Shown here: positions 1 to 10,319 of the stretch, piece by piece
Layout: the number at the start of each line of letters is the position of its first letter
How positions within the stretch are numbered: position 1 is the first letter of the stretch
DNA from: Oceanobacillus jeddahensis
GTDB lineage: Bacteria; Bacillota; Bacilli; Bacillales; Amphibacillaceae
Direction of reading: 5' to 3'
Assembly: GCF_000750635.1 (NCBI RefSeq)
Contig: NZ_CCDM010000003.1
Span: forward strand, 397,121 to 461,120
Length of the DNA: 64,000 nucleotides
Made by a program: the position numbers and the translations under genes
Notes under the pieces: model-generated
What the model saw: only the letters and a program-made list of their open reading frames with translations
Databases searched by the model: none
What the model was told of the DNA's origin: nothing

Positions 1-2
1 GG

Positions 3-176
3 CTGTTAGGCTTGCTGATTGGATTAGGATTTACCGGATTTGTTTTTCTGGTCCAGTTTCTCGGATACCAACAGGCCTTTTCACTATCACAAGCAATGTA
101 TCATGGATTTTATATGATTGCCGCCATTTTAGGAGGAATTATCGGTGTTAATTTTTCGAGTCCCGCCGAAGAATAA
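3..176 (+). CDS. C-terminal part of YrzE/TIGR04086-type membrane protein (cut by window edge)
   Basis: An open frame enters from the left edge and ends in TAA, giving 57 residues. They are mostly hydrophobic, with two likely membrane segments (around LLGLLIGLGFTGFVFLVQFL and MIAAILGGIIGV). The pattern GLxxGLxFTxxxFLVQxLGY and the glycine-rich end resemble the small TIGR04086 family (B. subtilis YrzE), which lies next to yajC in many Bacillaceae. Position beside yajC supports this. The family function is unknown. It converges with yajC across a shared terminator. Confidence 0.6.
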   Translation: MLGLLIGLGFTGFVFLVQFLGYQQAFSLSQAMYHGFYMIAAILGGIIGVNFSSPAEE

Positions 177-215
177 TAAAGTTTATGCTCATTTTCTACT
201 GCTTTCTTCAAGCGT

Positions 216-252
216 AAAAAAAGCTAATGACCTCGTAGTCATTAGCTTTTTT
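216..252. terminator. Bidirectional terminator between the yrzE-like gene and yajC
   Basis: A perfect 11-bp stem (AAGCTAATGAC / GTCATTAGCTT) with a 6-base loop is flanked by A-runs on the left and T-runs on the right, so it can end transcripts from either side. It lies between two converging genes. Confidence 0.85.
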
Positions 253-253
253 C

Positions 254-523
254 TTATGCGTCTTGTTTTATTTCTCTAATCGCAGAACGATCATATGTTA
301 ATTTTGTGCCTTCTTCGGTAATTAACACAATCGTACCTTCATCAATTGCATGGATTTTTGCATGTAATCCGCCAATGGTTATGATTTCATTACCCTTTTG
401 AAGGCTATCCTGCATTTCTCTTACTTGCTTCTGTCGCTTTTGCTGTGGGCGAATAAGTAAGAAATAAAAAATAGCAAACATAAGTACAATCCATAAAATT
501 GGTGTAATCATTTCAGCTCCCAT
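254..523 (-). CDS. yajC: YajC, Sec translocase accessory subunit
   Basis: Small single-span inner-membrane protein associated with the SecDF part of the Sec export machinery. The 89-residue product has one N-terminal hydrophobic segment (about residues 7-23), then the family signature FxLLIRPQQKRQK and a compact soluble domain with EIITIGGLHAKI. The ATG at 523 is preferred because AGGAAGGAG lies 8 bases upstream. An in-frame GTG 9 bases earlier abuts that ribosome site and is unlikely. It is the last gene of the queA-tgt-yajC group; only 15 bases separate it from tgt. Confidence 0.93.
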   Translation of the reverse strand: MGAEMITPILWIVLMFAIFYFLLIRPQQKRQKQVREMQDSLQKGNEIITIGGLHAKIHAIDEGTIVLITEEGTKLTYDRSAIREIKQDA

Positions 524-538
524 GTGTTCCACTCCTTC

Positions 539-1681
<1,143 letters not shown>

Positions 1682-1737
1682 TCATCTTCCCTTTTCTTCA
1701 GCCTAAACATATCATAACGTATTTATACATGATTAGG

Positions 1738-2766
1738 CTAGATAATTAGCATTGCATCCCCAAAACTGAAAAAGCGGTAACGCTCTTTCACCGCTTCACG
1801 ATATGCATGAAGCACTTCATCCTTCCCAGCCAAAGCACTAACAAGCATAATAAGTGTTGATTTCGGAAGATGAAAATTCGTAATCAAACCATCAATCGCC
1901 TGGTATTGATAAGGCGGGTAGATGAAAATATCTGTCCAGCCGTTTGTTTCTGCAAAAGAGCCATCATGATCACGGGTAATGGTTTCCAGTGTGCGGGTAG
2001 AAGTCGTACCCACTGAAATAATTCTTCTTCCTTCTGCCTTGGCAGTATTTAATGCTTCACCAGCCTCTTTGGACATACGATAAAACTCGCTGTGCATTGT
2101 ATGATCTTCTACCGAATCTACGCTGACAGGACGGAATGTACCGAGTCCGACATGGAGAGTAATAAAAACAATCTCGACACCTTTATCCTTTATCTGTTGT
2201 AATAATTCATCAGTGAAGTGAAGGCCGGCAGTAGGGGCAGCGGCTGAACCTTTTTCTTTTGCATACACTGTCTGGTAACGGTCTTTTTCAGACAATTGTT
2301 CCTTAATATATGGCGGAAGCGGCATTTCACCGAGCTCATCTAATATCTCGTAAAAAATACCTTGATAAGAAAATTCTACTGTCCGACCACCATGCTCTTT
2401 GATATCTGTACAAACTGCTTTTAATAAACCGTCTCCGAAATCAATAACTGTTCCTTTTTTTACTTTCTTTGCAGGTTTTACTAACACTTCCCAGCTATCG
2501 CCTTCTTCCTGATGCAGCAAAAGAACCTCCAGCTTTGCACCAGTATCTTCTTTGACACCATACAAACGAGCCGGCAACACCTTGGTATCGTTTAATACAA
2601 GGCAGTCTCCTGCATGAAGATAATCTATAATATCTGAAAAATGCTTATGCTGTATCTGACCTGTCTGCTTATCCAACACACAAAGTCTAGACGCAGTCCG
2701 ATCCTTCAACGGCGTCTGTGCAATCAATTCCTCAGGCAAATCAAAGTCAAAATCCTCTATATTCAT
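1738..2766 (-). CDS. queA: S-adenosylmethionine:tRNA ribosyltransferase-isomerase
   Basis: Transfers and isomerises the ribosyl group of SAM onto preQ1 in tRNA to give epoxyqueuosine. The N-terminus ([16 protein letters not shown]) and internal blocks [22 protein letters not shown] and [10 protein letters not shown] are diagnostic. An ATG at 2772 sits directly against the AAGGG ribosome site, so the ATG at 2766, spaced 6 bases, is the likelier start and gives 342 residues. It is the first gene of the queA-tgt-yajC set. The region upstream is repeat DNA. Confidence 0.95.
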   Translation of the reverse strand: MNIEDFDFDLPEELIAQTPLKDRTASRLCVLDKQTGQIQHKHFSDIIDYLHAGDCLVLNDTKVLPARLYGVKEDTGAKLEVLLLHQEEGDSWEVLVKPAKKVKKGTVIDFGDGLLKAVCTDIKEHGGRTVEFSYQGIFYEILDELGEMPLPPYIKEQLSEKDRYQTVYAKEKGSAAAPTAGLHFTDELLQQIKDKGVEIVFITLHVGLGTFRPVSVDSVEDHTMHSEFYRMSKEAGEALNTAKAEGRRIISVGTTSTRTLETITRDHDGSFAETNGWTDIFIYPPYQYQAIDGLITNFHLPKSTLIMLVSALAGKDEVLHAYREAVKERYRFFSFGDAMLII

Positions 2767-2800
2767 GTTCATCCCTTGCTTTCTTTTTATCTTTCATACC

Positions 2801-3257
2801 TTATCATGGAGAACCGTACGTATAATTCCCGCCTCCAAATAAAGCGTAAAATAAATTTATTTAGGCGGGAGATCAGGTGAGCTAACTCCCTGAATCACTC
2901 AGGCTAACTCAGTGGGGGAAGAACAGCCGACTAAGTTCGCGACGTCCTGGGGGTAGGGCTGCGATTACCAATATTGTCAGGTTAATCGACCGCTACGACG
3001 GGTTATGGTGGGGTGAGTAATCTTAAGCCCCAGAAAAACACTACGCTTTTCGTGGGCCCTGATCTCATCTCCTTTAAAGAAGACTTGCTGATTGGCAAGC
3101 CGACAGGCGCAGACAGAAGCATAGTCGCGCTTATGCCTGTGGTAGAAAAAAGAAGTTCACTTTTTTCTGCGGAGTCTTCCCACTGGGACTGCGATTACTC
3201 GCCCCATCGAAAAAGTTGTGCGTCGAAAAATCCCACTGAGTGAAATTTCGTTTTATC
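2801..3257. repeat. Composite of nested intergenic repeats between queA and the DUF2905 gene
   Basis: About 450 bases with no credible gene. The two ends are the halves of one dispersed repeat also found whole at 11997-12048: the left half carries ATGGAGAACCGTACG and the right half CACTGAGTGAAATTTCG. Between them lie other repeat units, including CTGCGATTACTCGCCCC at 3189-3205 and a block (about 2970-3046) whose reverse complement occurs at 57433-57485. The layout suggests one element inserted into another. An open frame at 3013-3243 is repeat sequence, not a gene. Confidence 0.75.
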
Positions 3258-3444
3258 TGAATCTGTTTATAATAAATAAAATCAGCGTTAATATCACACT
3301 AACGAGAATAGAAGTCATCAGCGGAAAATGAAAGGTCATATTTCCTTTTTGAAACGAAAAATCACCTGGCAGCCTCCCGATAAATGACCAAAGTAAACCA
3401 ATGACAATCAGAACAATGCCAGCAATAATAAAGATTTTCCCCAT
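3253..3444 (-). CDS. DUF2905 family small membrane protein
   Basis: A 63-residue protein with two membrane helices (about residues 3-20 and 42-60) joined by the conserved loop IGRLPGDFSFQKGN, typical of DUF2905. Its ATG overlaps the ruvB stop codon by one base (TAATG), so it is probably translationally coupled to ruvB. B. subtilis has a comparable small gene (yrzS) in this slot. The function is unknown. Confidence 0.85.
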   Translation of the reverse strand: MGKIFIIAGIVLIVIGLLWSFIGRLPGDFSFQKGNMTFHFPLMTSILVSVILTLILFIINRFR

Positions 3445-4451
3445 TATTCTTCCCCGTTTATCATTGGTATTCCAAAATGTTCATAGGCTTTTGGGGTAAC
3501 TTTTCTTCCTCTTGGAGTCCGCTGAATAAACCCTAATTGAAGCAGAAAAGGTTCATATACTTCTTCTATCGTCTGCGATTCTTCCCCAATTGTAGCTGCG
3601 ATAGTATCTAAGCCGACCGGGCCGCCATTAAAACCTTCTATAATTTCTTTTAACAGCTTATGATCAATATGATCCAAACCGGATTCATCAACCTGCAGCA
3701 TTTTTAAAGCTTGCCTTGATGTTTCAAAACTAATTTCTGTTTCCCCTTTCACCTGCGAAATATCACGTACTCTTTTTAGTAAGCGATTGGCAATACGCGG
3801 TGTCCCTCTGGACCTGCTGGCAATTTCTACAGCAGCATCTTCCGAGATGGTCATATGAAATATTTCGGCTGTACGCATGACTATTTGGCGCAGGTCCGCC
3901 ACATCGTAATATTCCAGGCGGCTGAGTACCCCAAATCGGTCACGTAACGGCGCACTTAACAGTCCAGACCGTGTAGTCGCTCCTACCAGTGTAAACGGAG
4001 GCAAATCAATGCGGACACTACGGGCGCTTGGCCCACTTCCTATTACGATATCTATAAAAAAGTCTTCCATTGCCGGATACAGCACTTCTTCCACAGATCG
4101 TGGAAGGCGATGTACTTCATCAATAAATAATACGTCTCCAGGCTCCAATGAAGAAAGTATTGCTGCCAAATCTCCTGCCCGCTCAATGGCCGGACCAGAA
4201 GTAGACCTGAATTGAACTCCCATCTCATTAGCAATAATAGAAGCCAGTGTTGTTTTACCCAATCCCGGCGGCCCGAACAGCAATACATGATCAAGCGGTT
4301 CTTCCCGCATTTTGGCTGCTTGGATAAAGATACTTAAATTTTCTTTTACCTTGGGTTGACCAATGTAATCCTCTAGTTGCAGCGGTCTTAAACTTTGCTC
4401 TATCGATACATCCTCATCTTGCAAGTTACCGTCAATCATCCGTTCATCCAA
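3444..4451 (-). CDS. ruvB: RuvB, Holliday-junction branch-migration motor
   Basis: AAA+ ATPase that, with RuvA, drives branch migration of Holliday junctions during recombinational repair. The 335-residue protein shows Walker [10 protein letters not shown] (about residue 60), Walker [10 protein letters not shown], the arginine-finger region [17 protein letters not shown], and a C-terminal winged helix ending [17 protein letters not shown]. Translation starts at TTG (4451) with AAAGGAG 8 bases upstream; the nearby ATG is out of frame. It lies 18 bases downstream of ruvA. Confidence 0.97.
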   Translation of the reverse strand: MDERMIDGNLQDEDVSIEQSLRPLQLEDYIGQPKVKENLSIFIQAAKMREEPLDHVLLFGPPGLGKTTLASIIANEMGVQFRSTSGPAIERAGDLAAILSSLEPGDVLFIDEVHRLPRSVEEVLYPAMEDFFIDIVIGSGPSARSVRIDLPPFTLVGATTRSGLLSAPLRDRFGVLSRLEYYDVADLRQIVMRTAEIFHMTISEDAAVEIASRSRGTPRIANRLLKRVRDISQVKGETEISFETSRQALKMLQVDESGLDHIDHKLLKEIIEGFNGGPVGLDTIAATIGEESQTIEEVYEPFLLQLGFIQRTPRGRKVTPKAYEHFGIPMINGEE

Positions 4452-4469
4452 GGATAAAACTCCTTTCTA

Positions 4470-5081
4470 TTATTTTGCTAACAGACTAAATGCTTTACGA
4501 ATAACTTCATCCGTATTTGTGAGTGTATTATCTGATTTCAGTTGTGGCGTAATTTTCTTTAATTCACTAGGCGTGAAGCCTAATGCTTTTAAAGCATCCA
4601 ATGCTTCAGAAACGATTTCGCGCTCCCCGGTACTTACTGTTACTTCCGAAGATTGCTCCGCAGTACTCTCTATAGCAAAATCATGAACCAGTTTTCCTTT
4701 TAAGTCTAATATAATCTGACGGGCTGTTTTTTTCCCGACACCTGGAAAAGTTGTTAAAAATTTTTCATCTTCATTTTCGACTGCCGAAATAAAACCTTGG
4801 ATATGAACGCCTGCTAATATTGCCAAAGCTCCTTTTGGACCGATTCCTGACACAGAAATAAGCTTTGTAAATAAATATTTCTCATCCGTATTCCGAAAGC
4901 CGAATAAGATTTGTGCATCTTCCCGGACATGATGATGTGTATGTATTTGGACTTGCTGATTCATTTCCGGTTCAAATACATAAGGATTGGGACAAATCAG
5001 CTCGTACCCAATCCCATGTACATCCACAATGACAGCATTATCTTTTATCGTCATAAGCTTTCCTTTTATATATGCAATCAT
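4470..5081 (-). CDS. ruvA: RuvA, Holliday-junction DNA-binding subunit
   Basis: Binds four-way DNA junctions as a tetramer and loads RuvB. The 203-residue protein has the N-terminal OB fold (MIAYIKGKLMTI), two helix-hairpin-helix motifs (LISVSGIGPKGALAIL and LTTFPGVGKKTARQII) and the C-terminal RuvB-binding domain with EALDALKALGF. The start is ATG with AAGGGAG upstream. In B. subtilis bofC lies nearby; no bofC is seen in this window. Confidence 0.97.
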   Translation of the reverse strand: MIAYIKGKLMTIKDNAVIVDVHGIGYELICPNPYVFEPEMNQQVQIHTHHHVREDAQILFGFRNTDEKYLFTKLISVSGIGPKGALAILAGVHIQGFISAVENEDEKFLTTFPGVGKKTARQIILDLKGKLVHDFAIESTAEQSSEVTVSTGEREIVSEALDALKALGFTPSELKKITPQLKSDNTLTNTDEVIRKAFSLLAK

Positions 5082-5110
5082 ATTGAGCTCCCTTTATTTT
5101 AAACGGAATC

Positions 5111-5153
5111 AATGAATAAACTTCTATTTATGAAAAATAGAAGTTTATTCATT
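5111..5153 (-). terminator. Perfect 19-bp hairpin overlapping the yebC stop codon
   Basis: AATGAATAAACTTCTATTT pairs perfectly with its reverse complement around a 5-base loop. The stem includes the last bases and stop of yebC. The T-tract that follows on the minus strand is weak, so this may be an imperfect terminator or a stability hairpin separating yebC from ruvAB. Confidence 0.6.
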
Positions 5154-5876
5154 CGACTCCAGATTATGGTGAACATCCTGGACATCTTCACTTTCTTCCA
5201 ATGCATCCACTAACTTCATCATCTTTTCTTCATCTTCCGGAGATAAAGAATTATAATTTTGCGGGATGAAAGTAACTTCTGCATCAGCCAACTTGTAAGA
5301 CTGCTCTTCTAAATAAGAGACAACATCCTGGTAATCCTCTGGACTTGTAAAGACCTCATAAGCTCCATCCTCAACACTCACATCTTCTGCTCCAGCTTCC
5401 AGTGCATCTAATGTGATCGTATCTTCATCAATAGCACCGTCTTCATTTTCAACGACAATGTAACCTTTACGATCAAACATAAAAGAGACACTCCCATTTT
5501 CACCCAGATTTCCGCCATTCTTTTTAAAAGCATGTCTGATTTCTGCAGCAGTACGGTTTTTATTATCTGTTAATACATTTACAATAACTGCCACACCGCC
5601 GGGGCCATATCCTTCATACGTGATTTCCTCATAAGTGGCACCATCCAACGTACCCGTTGCTTTTTTAATATTTCTCTCTATATTATCATTAGGCATATTA
5701 TCAGCCTTTGCTTTATCAACAGCTGTTCTTAATGCAGCATTGGTATCCATATCCCCACCGCCGCTTTTGGCAGCAAGATAAATATCTTTTGCGTGCCTCA
5801 TGAAAATTTTACCTTTTTTTGCATCTTGTGCATTTTTTCTTTTTTGTATATTTTTCCATTTGGAATGTCCAGCCAT
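5145..5876 (-). CDS. YebC/PmpR family protein
   Basis: A 243-residue member of the widespread YebC family. Members have been described as DNA-binding regulators and, more recently, as translation factors easing ribosome stalling, so the exact role here is open. The start [21 protein letters not shown] and blocks [16 protein letters not shown] and [19 protein letters not shown] are signature sequences. The ATG has GAGGAG 8 bases upstream. It precedes ruvAB, a common arrangement, and follows coxA. B. subtilis yrbC is the counterpart. Confidence 0.92.
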   Translation of the reverse strand: MAGHSKWKNIQKRKNAQDAKKGKIFMRHAKDIYLAAKSGGGDMDTNAALRTAVDKAKADNMPNDNIERNIKKATGTLDGATYEEITYEGYGPGGVAVIVNVLTDNKNRTAAEIRHAFKKNGGNLGENGSVSFMFDRKGYIVVENEDGAIDEDTITLDALEAGAEDVSVEDGAYEVFTSPEDYQDVVSYLEEQSYKLADAEVTFIPQNYNSLSPEDEEKMMKLVDALEESEDVQDVHHNLESNE

Positions 5877-5960
5877 TAGACATACTCCTCTCTCGAAACT
5901 CTTTTTTTACTATATCAAAAAAAGTTCCATCAGAAAAGGAAAACCATCTTTTACCTTCAA

Positions 5961-6461
5961 TTATTCAAACAGCTCCTGAAACAGGCGTTCCGTATCTTCT
6001 CCCATTTGGTTTGCTTCCTCACGTGCATTAAAATCTTTCACCCGTTCCCATTTTGCCGTATTATTATAAATAAACAACTGTTTGTCTGTATCCAGTATTT
6101 GTTCAATATCTTTACTGATTTCCTCAAAATCACGATTATCTGTACCTTTTTTCATTTGAACAGCGACAACGACACGATCTGCTGCTGTAACAACTTGAGC
6201 ATCCTCTACCTCTACATTCTCTCTAACCCTTTCCTGAAATGCAGCAGATTCCTCTCTATCGAAAGTTTCAAATGATGGAGCTGGTGTTTGTATTTCTGCA
6301 TCGTTTGAATTCTCTATAGATTGTTGATTCCTGTTTTCTTCATAGTGAATAGGTTGAACAGATTGTTTGTTACTTGCATCTTTTTCTGTAGAAGTATTAG
6401 CACAACCCATCATTACTAGCATAATTGATACCATATAAAAAATATGTTGTATTTTAAACAT
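5961..6461 (-). CDS. coxA: Sporulation lipoprotein, CoxA/YhcN-YlaJ family
   Basis: A 166-residue secreted lipoprotein with a signal peptide ending in lipobox VMMGC (cysteine at about residue 20), a low-complexity polar linker, then a YhcN/YlaJ-type domain around residues 85-160 (AADRVVVAVQMKKGTDN). B. subtilis CoxA (YrbB) is a spore cortex protein encoded between safA and yrbC, exactly this order. The ATG at 6461 follows GGGAGGAT by 6 bases; the frame opens 18 bases earlier without a ribosome site. Function is inferred from family and synteny. Confidence 0.8.
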   Translation of the reverse strand: MFKIQHIFYMVSIMLVMMGCANTSTEKDASNKQSVQPIHYEENRNQQSIENSNDAEIQTPAPSFETFDREESAAFQERVRENVEVEDAQVVTAADRVVVAVQMKKGTDNRDFEEISKDIEQILDTDKQLFIYNNTAKWERVKDFNAREEANQMGEDTERLFQELFE

Positions 6462-6529
6462 AATAAAATCCTCCCTCATACGGTAGTATGGATAAGGAAG
6501 GATTTTTTACACCTTTTTTATTCAACCTT

Positions 6530-7762
6530 TTATGAATTAGAGCCATGTTTATCATTAGGATGTTCTGGAAAGAATGGTGGCTTAGGATAAAATGTGTTTC
6601 CTTGTGAATTAGATAGTGACGTCTGATCAACCTGGAAATAATTTCGATTTTCAGCGAACCTTTGCGGCTGTCTTGGTTCATTCATAAATGATGCGGATGT
6701 TGGCAACTGATTGTGTTTATAAGGTGATAACGGTCCATTATTATTCGTATTGTGATTAGAAGTTAATGCATCATTTTCTGAAGAGTATGGTCCCGCTTCA
6801 GATGGTTGTTGGTTTGTTTGATTTATAGATGGTTGTTGCTGGCTAGGCCTCATCCCTTGAAATTGCTGATCGGTTGCTCCAAACTGTTCTTCGCTAAGTC
6901 CACCAAATCCCGCTGGCACCGGATTAAAATTACCTTGCATTGGTGCAAATTGATGTTGACTTCCACACCCACAATCTCCCATAGGCGGCATCATTGGAAA
7001 TTCCTGCTGCATTCCCGGATGGATAGGATGCGGATGATGTACTGGCGGATGCATTGGCGGACAAGGCATATAAAATATCGGTATCATTTGCGGAAAGAAC
7101 GGCATTGGTTCACATGGCATTGCTGCCGGCTGCTGATATGTCTCAAAATCAAATGCAGGTTGTTTTTGTTCTGCCGGTTGTGTTTGCGGTTCTTCCATAC
7201 TGGCTGGCTGCTGCTTTTCGATTGGTTTTGGTTTTTCTTGCTTATGTTCTTTAGGCTTTGGAGGCTTCGGCATCTTTTTTGACGGCATTTTTTCCGTTTT
7301 CATTTCCTTTTCTAAAACAGGCATTGCAGGTGCCTGTGGCATTTTAGGCATGACTGCTTCAAATTGTTCTTTTTTCTTTTCTTTTTGATCGTCTTCTTGC
7401 AATACAGCAATTGGTGTAGGTGTTTTTTGTTTAAATGGATGCTCCTCTTTTTTCTGCTCTTCTTTTTGCACAGTTTGTTTTTCTTCTTTTTTAGGTGCTT
7501 TTGTCTCTTCCTTGGAAACCGGCGCTTTCTGTTCTTTCTTGGCTGTCTTTTTCTCTTTCGGTATTGGTGTCATTTGTTCCTTTTTAGATTCACTTTTTTG
7601 GACTGTTTTTTTTGAGCCGGGTATTTTTATTTTCATTCCAGGCATTAGCTTTTCCGGATCAGCCAAGTGTGAATTTACCTTTTTTAATTCTTCAAAAGAA
7701 GCATTATACTTCTCTGCCAATTTCCACAACGTATCTCCAAGTTGCACAATGTGTATTTTCAA
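6530..7762 (-). CDS. safA: SafA-like spore coat assembly protein with LysM domain
   Basis: Morphogenetic protein that anchors inner spore coat proteins at the cortex and works with SpoVID, also encoded here. The 410-residue protein has one N-terminal LysM domain (residues 1-48), a Lys/Glu/Pro-rich stretch (50-200), then a His/Pro/Met-rich region with CGCG and a Gln/Asn-rich tail. B. subtilis SafA is similar in size and architecture. Translation begins at TTG (7762), 10 bases after AAAGGAG. The antisense of the low-complexity region yields long meaningless open frames. Confidence 0.87.
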   Translation of the reverse strand: MKIHIVQLGDTLWKLAEKYNASFEELKKVNSHLADPEKLMPGMKIKIPGSKKTVQKSESKKEQMTPIPKEKKTAKKEQKAPVSKEETKAPKKEEKQTVQKEEQKKEEHPFKQKTPTPIAVLQEDDQKEKKKEQFEAVMPKMPQAPAMPVLEKEMKTEKMPSKKMPKPPKPKEHKQEKPKPIEKQQPASMEEPQTQPAEQKQPAFDFETYQQPAAMPCEPMPFFPQMIPIFYMPCPPMHPPVHHPHPIHPGMQQEFPMMPPMGDCGCGSQHQFAPMQGNFNPVPAGFGGLSEEQFGATDQQFQGMRPSQQQPSINQTNQQPSEAGPYSSENDALTSNHNTNNNGPLSPYKHNQLPTSASFMNEPRQPQRFAENRNYFQVDQTSLSNSQGNTFYPKPPFFPEHPNDKHGSNS

Positions 7763-8245
7763 AAATAACGAACTCCTTTCCCTTTCATTATTGAAATGGG
7801 CTAATGCTCTATATCAGCATATGCATCAAATAGAAAAAAGTTGCACAAGGAGACTTACATGGTTTTTAATTTTGAAGCTTCCAGTTCAGGCTTGTATTGA
7901 AAAAGTAATATGCGATGGCTTTCATGCAATGTTCCCACCCGGAAAAGCTGACCCGTCAAAATAGTATACATGTCCATAAATGTTTCAACTTGATTTGTAC
8001 ATACTAACCAGAGAAAGCATCATTTTCATGAAATTTTTTTGTTAAATATTCATTTAGAGACACTCCAATCATAATTTGATTGAAGTGCGGAGCATGAAGT
8101 ATGCAATCTGTTTTTATCCTGCCCGTGATTATTATGGTCTTGCTCATAGCAGAGGTTATTCTATTTATGCTTGCTTAGGAAACGGAATTCCAAAATATAT
8201 GAATCATTATTACATGCACATTTTAAATACTGGAAGGTGAAAATT
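7763..8245. other. Intergenic region between safA and the first BCCT gene
   Basis: A divergent gap of about 480 bases. Apart from the inverted repeat at 8061-8087, no gene, terminator or clear promoter is visible. The upstream sequences of both safA and the transporter must lie here. A frame extending the transporter to 8171 has no ribosome site and no match in its paralogue. Confidence 0.6.
8061..8087. promoter_or_regulatory. 27-bp inverted repeat upstream of BCCT transporter 1
   Basis: CACTCCAATCA and TGATTGAAGTG form an interrupted palindrome about 160 bases before the transporter start. Its size fits a dimeric repressor operator, for example a GbsR/OpcR-like osmolyte regulator. That assignment is inference; no regulator is encoded here. 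Confidence 0.35.
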
Positions 8246-9868
8246 ATGAGTAAATCCTCTAAAAAAAGGAAAATATCTAATGTTTTTATTTATGCCTCTG
8301 TTGTTGTTGGCATCTTAGTAATACTTGGAGCAGTATTTCCAAATCAATTCGGGCAAATTTCCGGTAACTTATCCTCCTGGATTACGAACTATTTCGGCTG
8401 GTATTACATGATTCTTACCGCTCTGCTTGTCTTCTTTTGTATATTTCTTATTTTCAGTCCAATTGGAACTTTAAAATTAGGAAAACCAAAAGATGAGCCA
8501 GAATTCAATACCGTTTCTTGGCTTGCTATGTTATTCAGTGCCGGGATGGGGATTGGATTAGTGTTTTATGGTGCATCTGAGCCAATTTCACATTATATTG
8601 CACCGCCTACAGAAAATCCAGAAACCAATGCTGCAATGCTTGAATCAATCCGATCCACTTTTTTACATTATGGATTTCATGCTTGGGCTATATATGGAGT
8701 GGTTGCGCTCGCTCTCGCATATTCACAATTTAGAAAAGGAGAAGTTGGACTATTATCTAAAGCGTTGCGTCCGTTATTCCATGACCGTGTAGATGGCGCA
8801 TTCGGTACGATCATAGATGTATTGGCCGTTTTTGCAACCGTGATTGGTGTCGCTGTATCACTTGGTGTCGGGGCTTTACAAATCAACGGTGGTTTAAACT
8901 ACCTGTTCGGCGTACCCAATAACTCCGTCGTCCAGGGAATCATTATCGCTATTGTGACGGTGCTTTTCCTAATCAGTTCTTGGAGTGGAATAAATAAAGG
9001 TCTTCAATATTTGAGCAATGCAAACATGGTGCTGGCCGGTATCATATTTCTTACCATATTAGTTGTTGGACCTACCATTCTAATCTTAAATATGACGACA
9101 AGCGGAACAGGCTCCTATTTGCAAAATCTTCTGTTCAACTCCTTGGATGTTGCACCGCTAAATACGCAAAAGAGCGAATGGATGGCTGACTGGACGCTTT
9201 ATTATTGGGGCTGGTGGATGAGCTGGAGCCCATTTGTCGGTATCTTCATCGCGCGTGTTTCCAGAGGCCGGTCGATTCGTGAATTTGTTCTGGCTGTAAT
9301 GCTTGTCCCGACCGTCATTAGTATTTTATGGTTTAGTGTATTCGGCGTTACAAGTATTTCGGTTGCACAAAATGCTCCACAAATCTTTAATATGGGGCCT
9401 GAAACACAATTATTTGCAGTTTTCAACGAAATACCATTGGGCACCATTTTATCCATTGTTGCAATTGTACTCGTAACCATATTCTTTATAACTTCTGCAG
9501 ACTCAGCAACTTTCGTTTTAGGGATGCAAACGTCATTTGGATCCTTAACTCCGGACAGAAAGATTAAGATCGTTTGGGGAGCTTCCTTATCAGCCATTGG
9601 GTATATCCTCCTTTTAGCAGGCGGAGAAAATGGCCTCGATGCACTGCAGTCCGCTGCAATAACAGCTGCCTTGCCTTTTAGCATCGTTGTTATACTGCTG
9701 GTTATATCCTTCTTTAAAAGCGCCAATGACGAAAGGAAATTTTTAGGTTTATCCATAACGCCTGACAGAAAAAGAATGCAGACCTACCTGGAAAATTCAT
9801 CAGAGGAATACGAAAAGAAATTAGAAACATACCGGGAAAATAAAAAAGACGATACAAAAGGAATATAA
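8246..9868 (+). CDS. BCCT-family glycine betaine/osmolyte transporter, copy 1
   Basis: Sodium-coupled uptake carrier for betaine, choline or related compatible solutes (OpuD/BetP type) in the cytoplasmic membrane. The 540-residue protein has about 12 hydrophobic segments, the glycine-rich motif SAGMGIGLVFYGASEP near residue 98, the tryptophan box YYWGWWMSWSPFVGIFIARV near residue 318, and FFITSADSATFVLGM near 418. The start at 8246 matches the paralogue downstream and has GGAAGGTG upstream. It lacks the long charged osmosensory tail of BetP, ending about 35 residues after the last helix. Substrate cannot be told from sequence. Confidence 0.93.
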   Translation: MSKSSKKRKISNVFIYASVVVGILVILGAVFPNQFGQISGNLSSWITNYFGWYYMILTALLVFFCIFLIFSPIGTLKLGKPKDEPEFNTVSWLAMLFSAGMGIGLVFYGASEPISHYIAPPTENPETNAAMLESIRSTFLHYGFHAWAIYGVVALALAYSQFRKGEVGLLSKALRPLFHDRVDGAFGTIIDVLAVFATVIGVAVSLGVGALQINGGLNYLFGVPNNSVVQGIIIAIVTVLFLISSWSGINKGLQYLSNANMVLAGIIFLTILVVGPTILILNMTTSGTGSYLQNLLFNSLDVAPLNTQKSEWMADWTLYYWGWWMSWSPFVGIFIARVSRGRSIREFVLAVMLVPTVISILWFSVFGVTSISVAQNAPQIFNMGPETQLFAVFNEIPLGTILSIVAIVLVTIFFITSADSATFVLGMQTSFGSLTPDRKIKIVWGASLSAIGYILLLAGGENGLDALQSAAITAALPFSIVVILLVISFFKSANDERKFLGLSITPDRKRMQTYLENSSEEYEKKLETYRENKKDDTKGI

Positions 9869-10319
9869 CGGATTTCTTGAACCCTTACTGTATGCTAAAA
9901 AATGCTGAGAAGAAACTGACTCCGCTCTTTTTCTTATCTCAACTTAAGTAACCGCAGACTTACCTCCTTGATTTCATTTTTCTTCAGGAATAACCGTGTC
10001 TAGCTCCAAGCGCTAAAAACGGACGCTTGGAGCTTTTCGTTCTTTGTTAGATTGTTCAATTATTATGATAGACCCTCATTTTGATTTAAAATGTTTGCTT
10101 TTTTCTTATAGAGGTATATAGATATAAGGGGACATCCTGAACAAGAAGCTTAATTAAATTGAAAAATCATTCTTATTGCAGTACAGCAGGTGGTTCGTTT
10201 TATTTTCATATGGACTGCAGTTGATTTTATAATGATTCCTTGTTAGGATATGAAAGTCTAATAAATACAATATTCAAATTTGTATTTAGGATTGTTTTAA
10301 ATACGGGAAGGAGCAAATT
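9869..10319. other. Gap between the two transporter genes
   Basis: About 450 bases without a gene. It holds a weak hairpin just after gene 1 (TGAGAAGAAA about 20 bases from a partly complementary TTTCTTATCTCA), the repeat-type hairpin at 10002-10034, and about 280 AT-rich bases before gene 2. The gap means gene 2 probably has its own promoter, but none is convincing by eye. Confidence 0.6.
10002..10034. repeat. Short palindromic repeat, also a possible terminator
   Basis: AGCTCCAAGCG and CGCTTGGAGCT pair perfectly across 11 bases and are followed by TTTTCG. The flanking GTGTCTAGCTCCAAGCG resembles a dispersed intergenic element common in Bacillaceae. A diverged relative appears at 56788-56940. 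It may end transcription of the first transporter gene. Confidence 0.7.

Noticed and set aside
3013..3243. 76-codon open frame on the + strand
   Set aside because: It lies wholly in repeat DNA, has no ribosome site and parts recur elsewhere in noncoding sequence.
6806..7615. Long open frames antisense to safA
   Set aside because: They mirror the low-complexity Lys/Glu/Pro-rich codons of safA and show no start signal or sensible protein composition.
8061..8087. Terminator for safA
   Set aside because: It lies upstream of safA, not downstream, and has no T-run; an operator is likelier.
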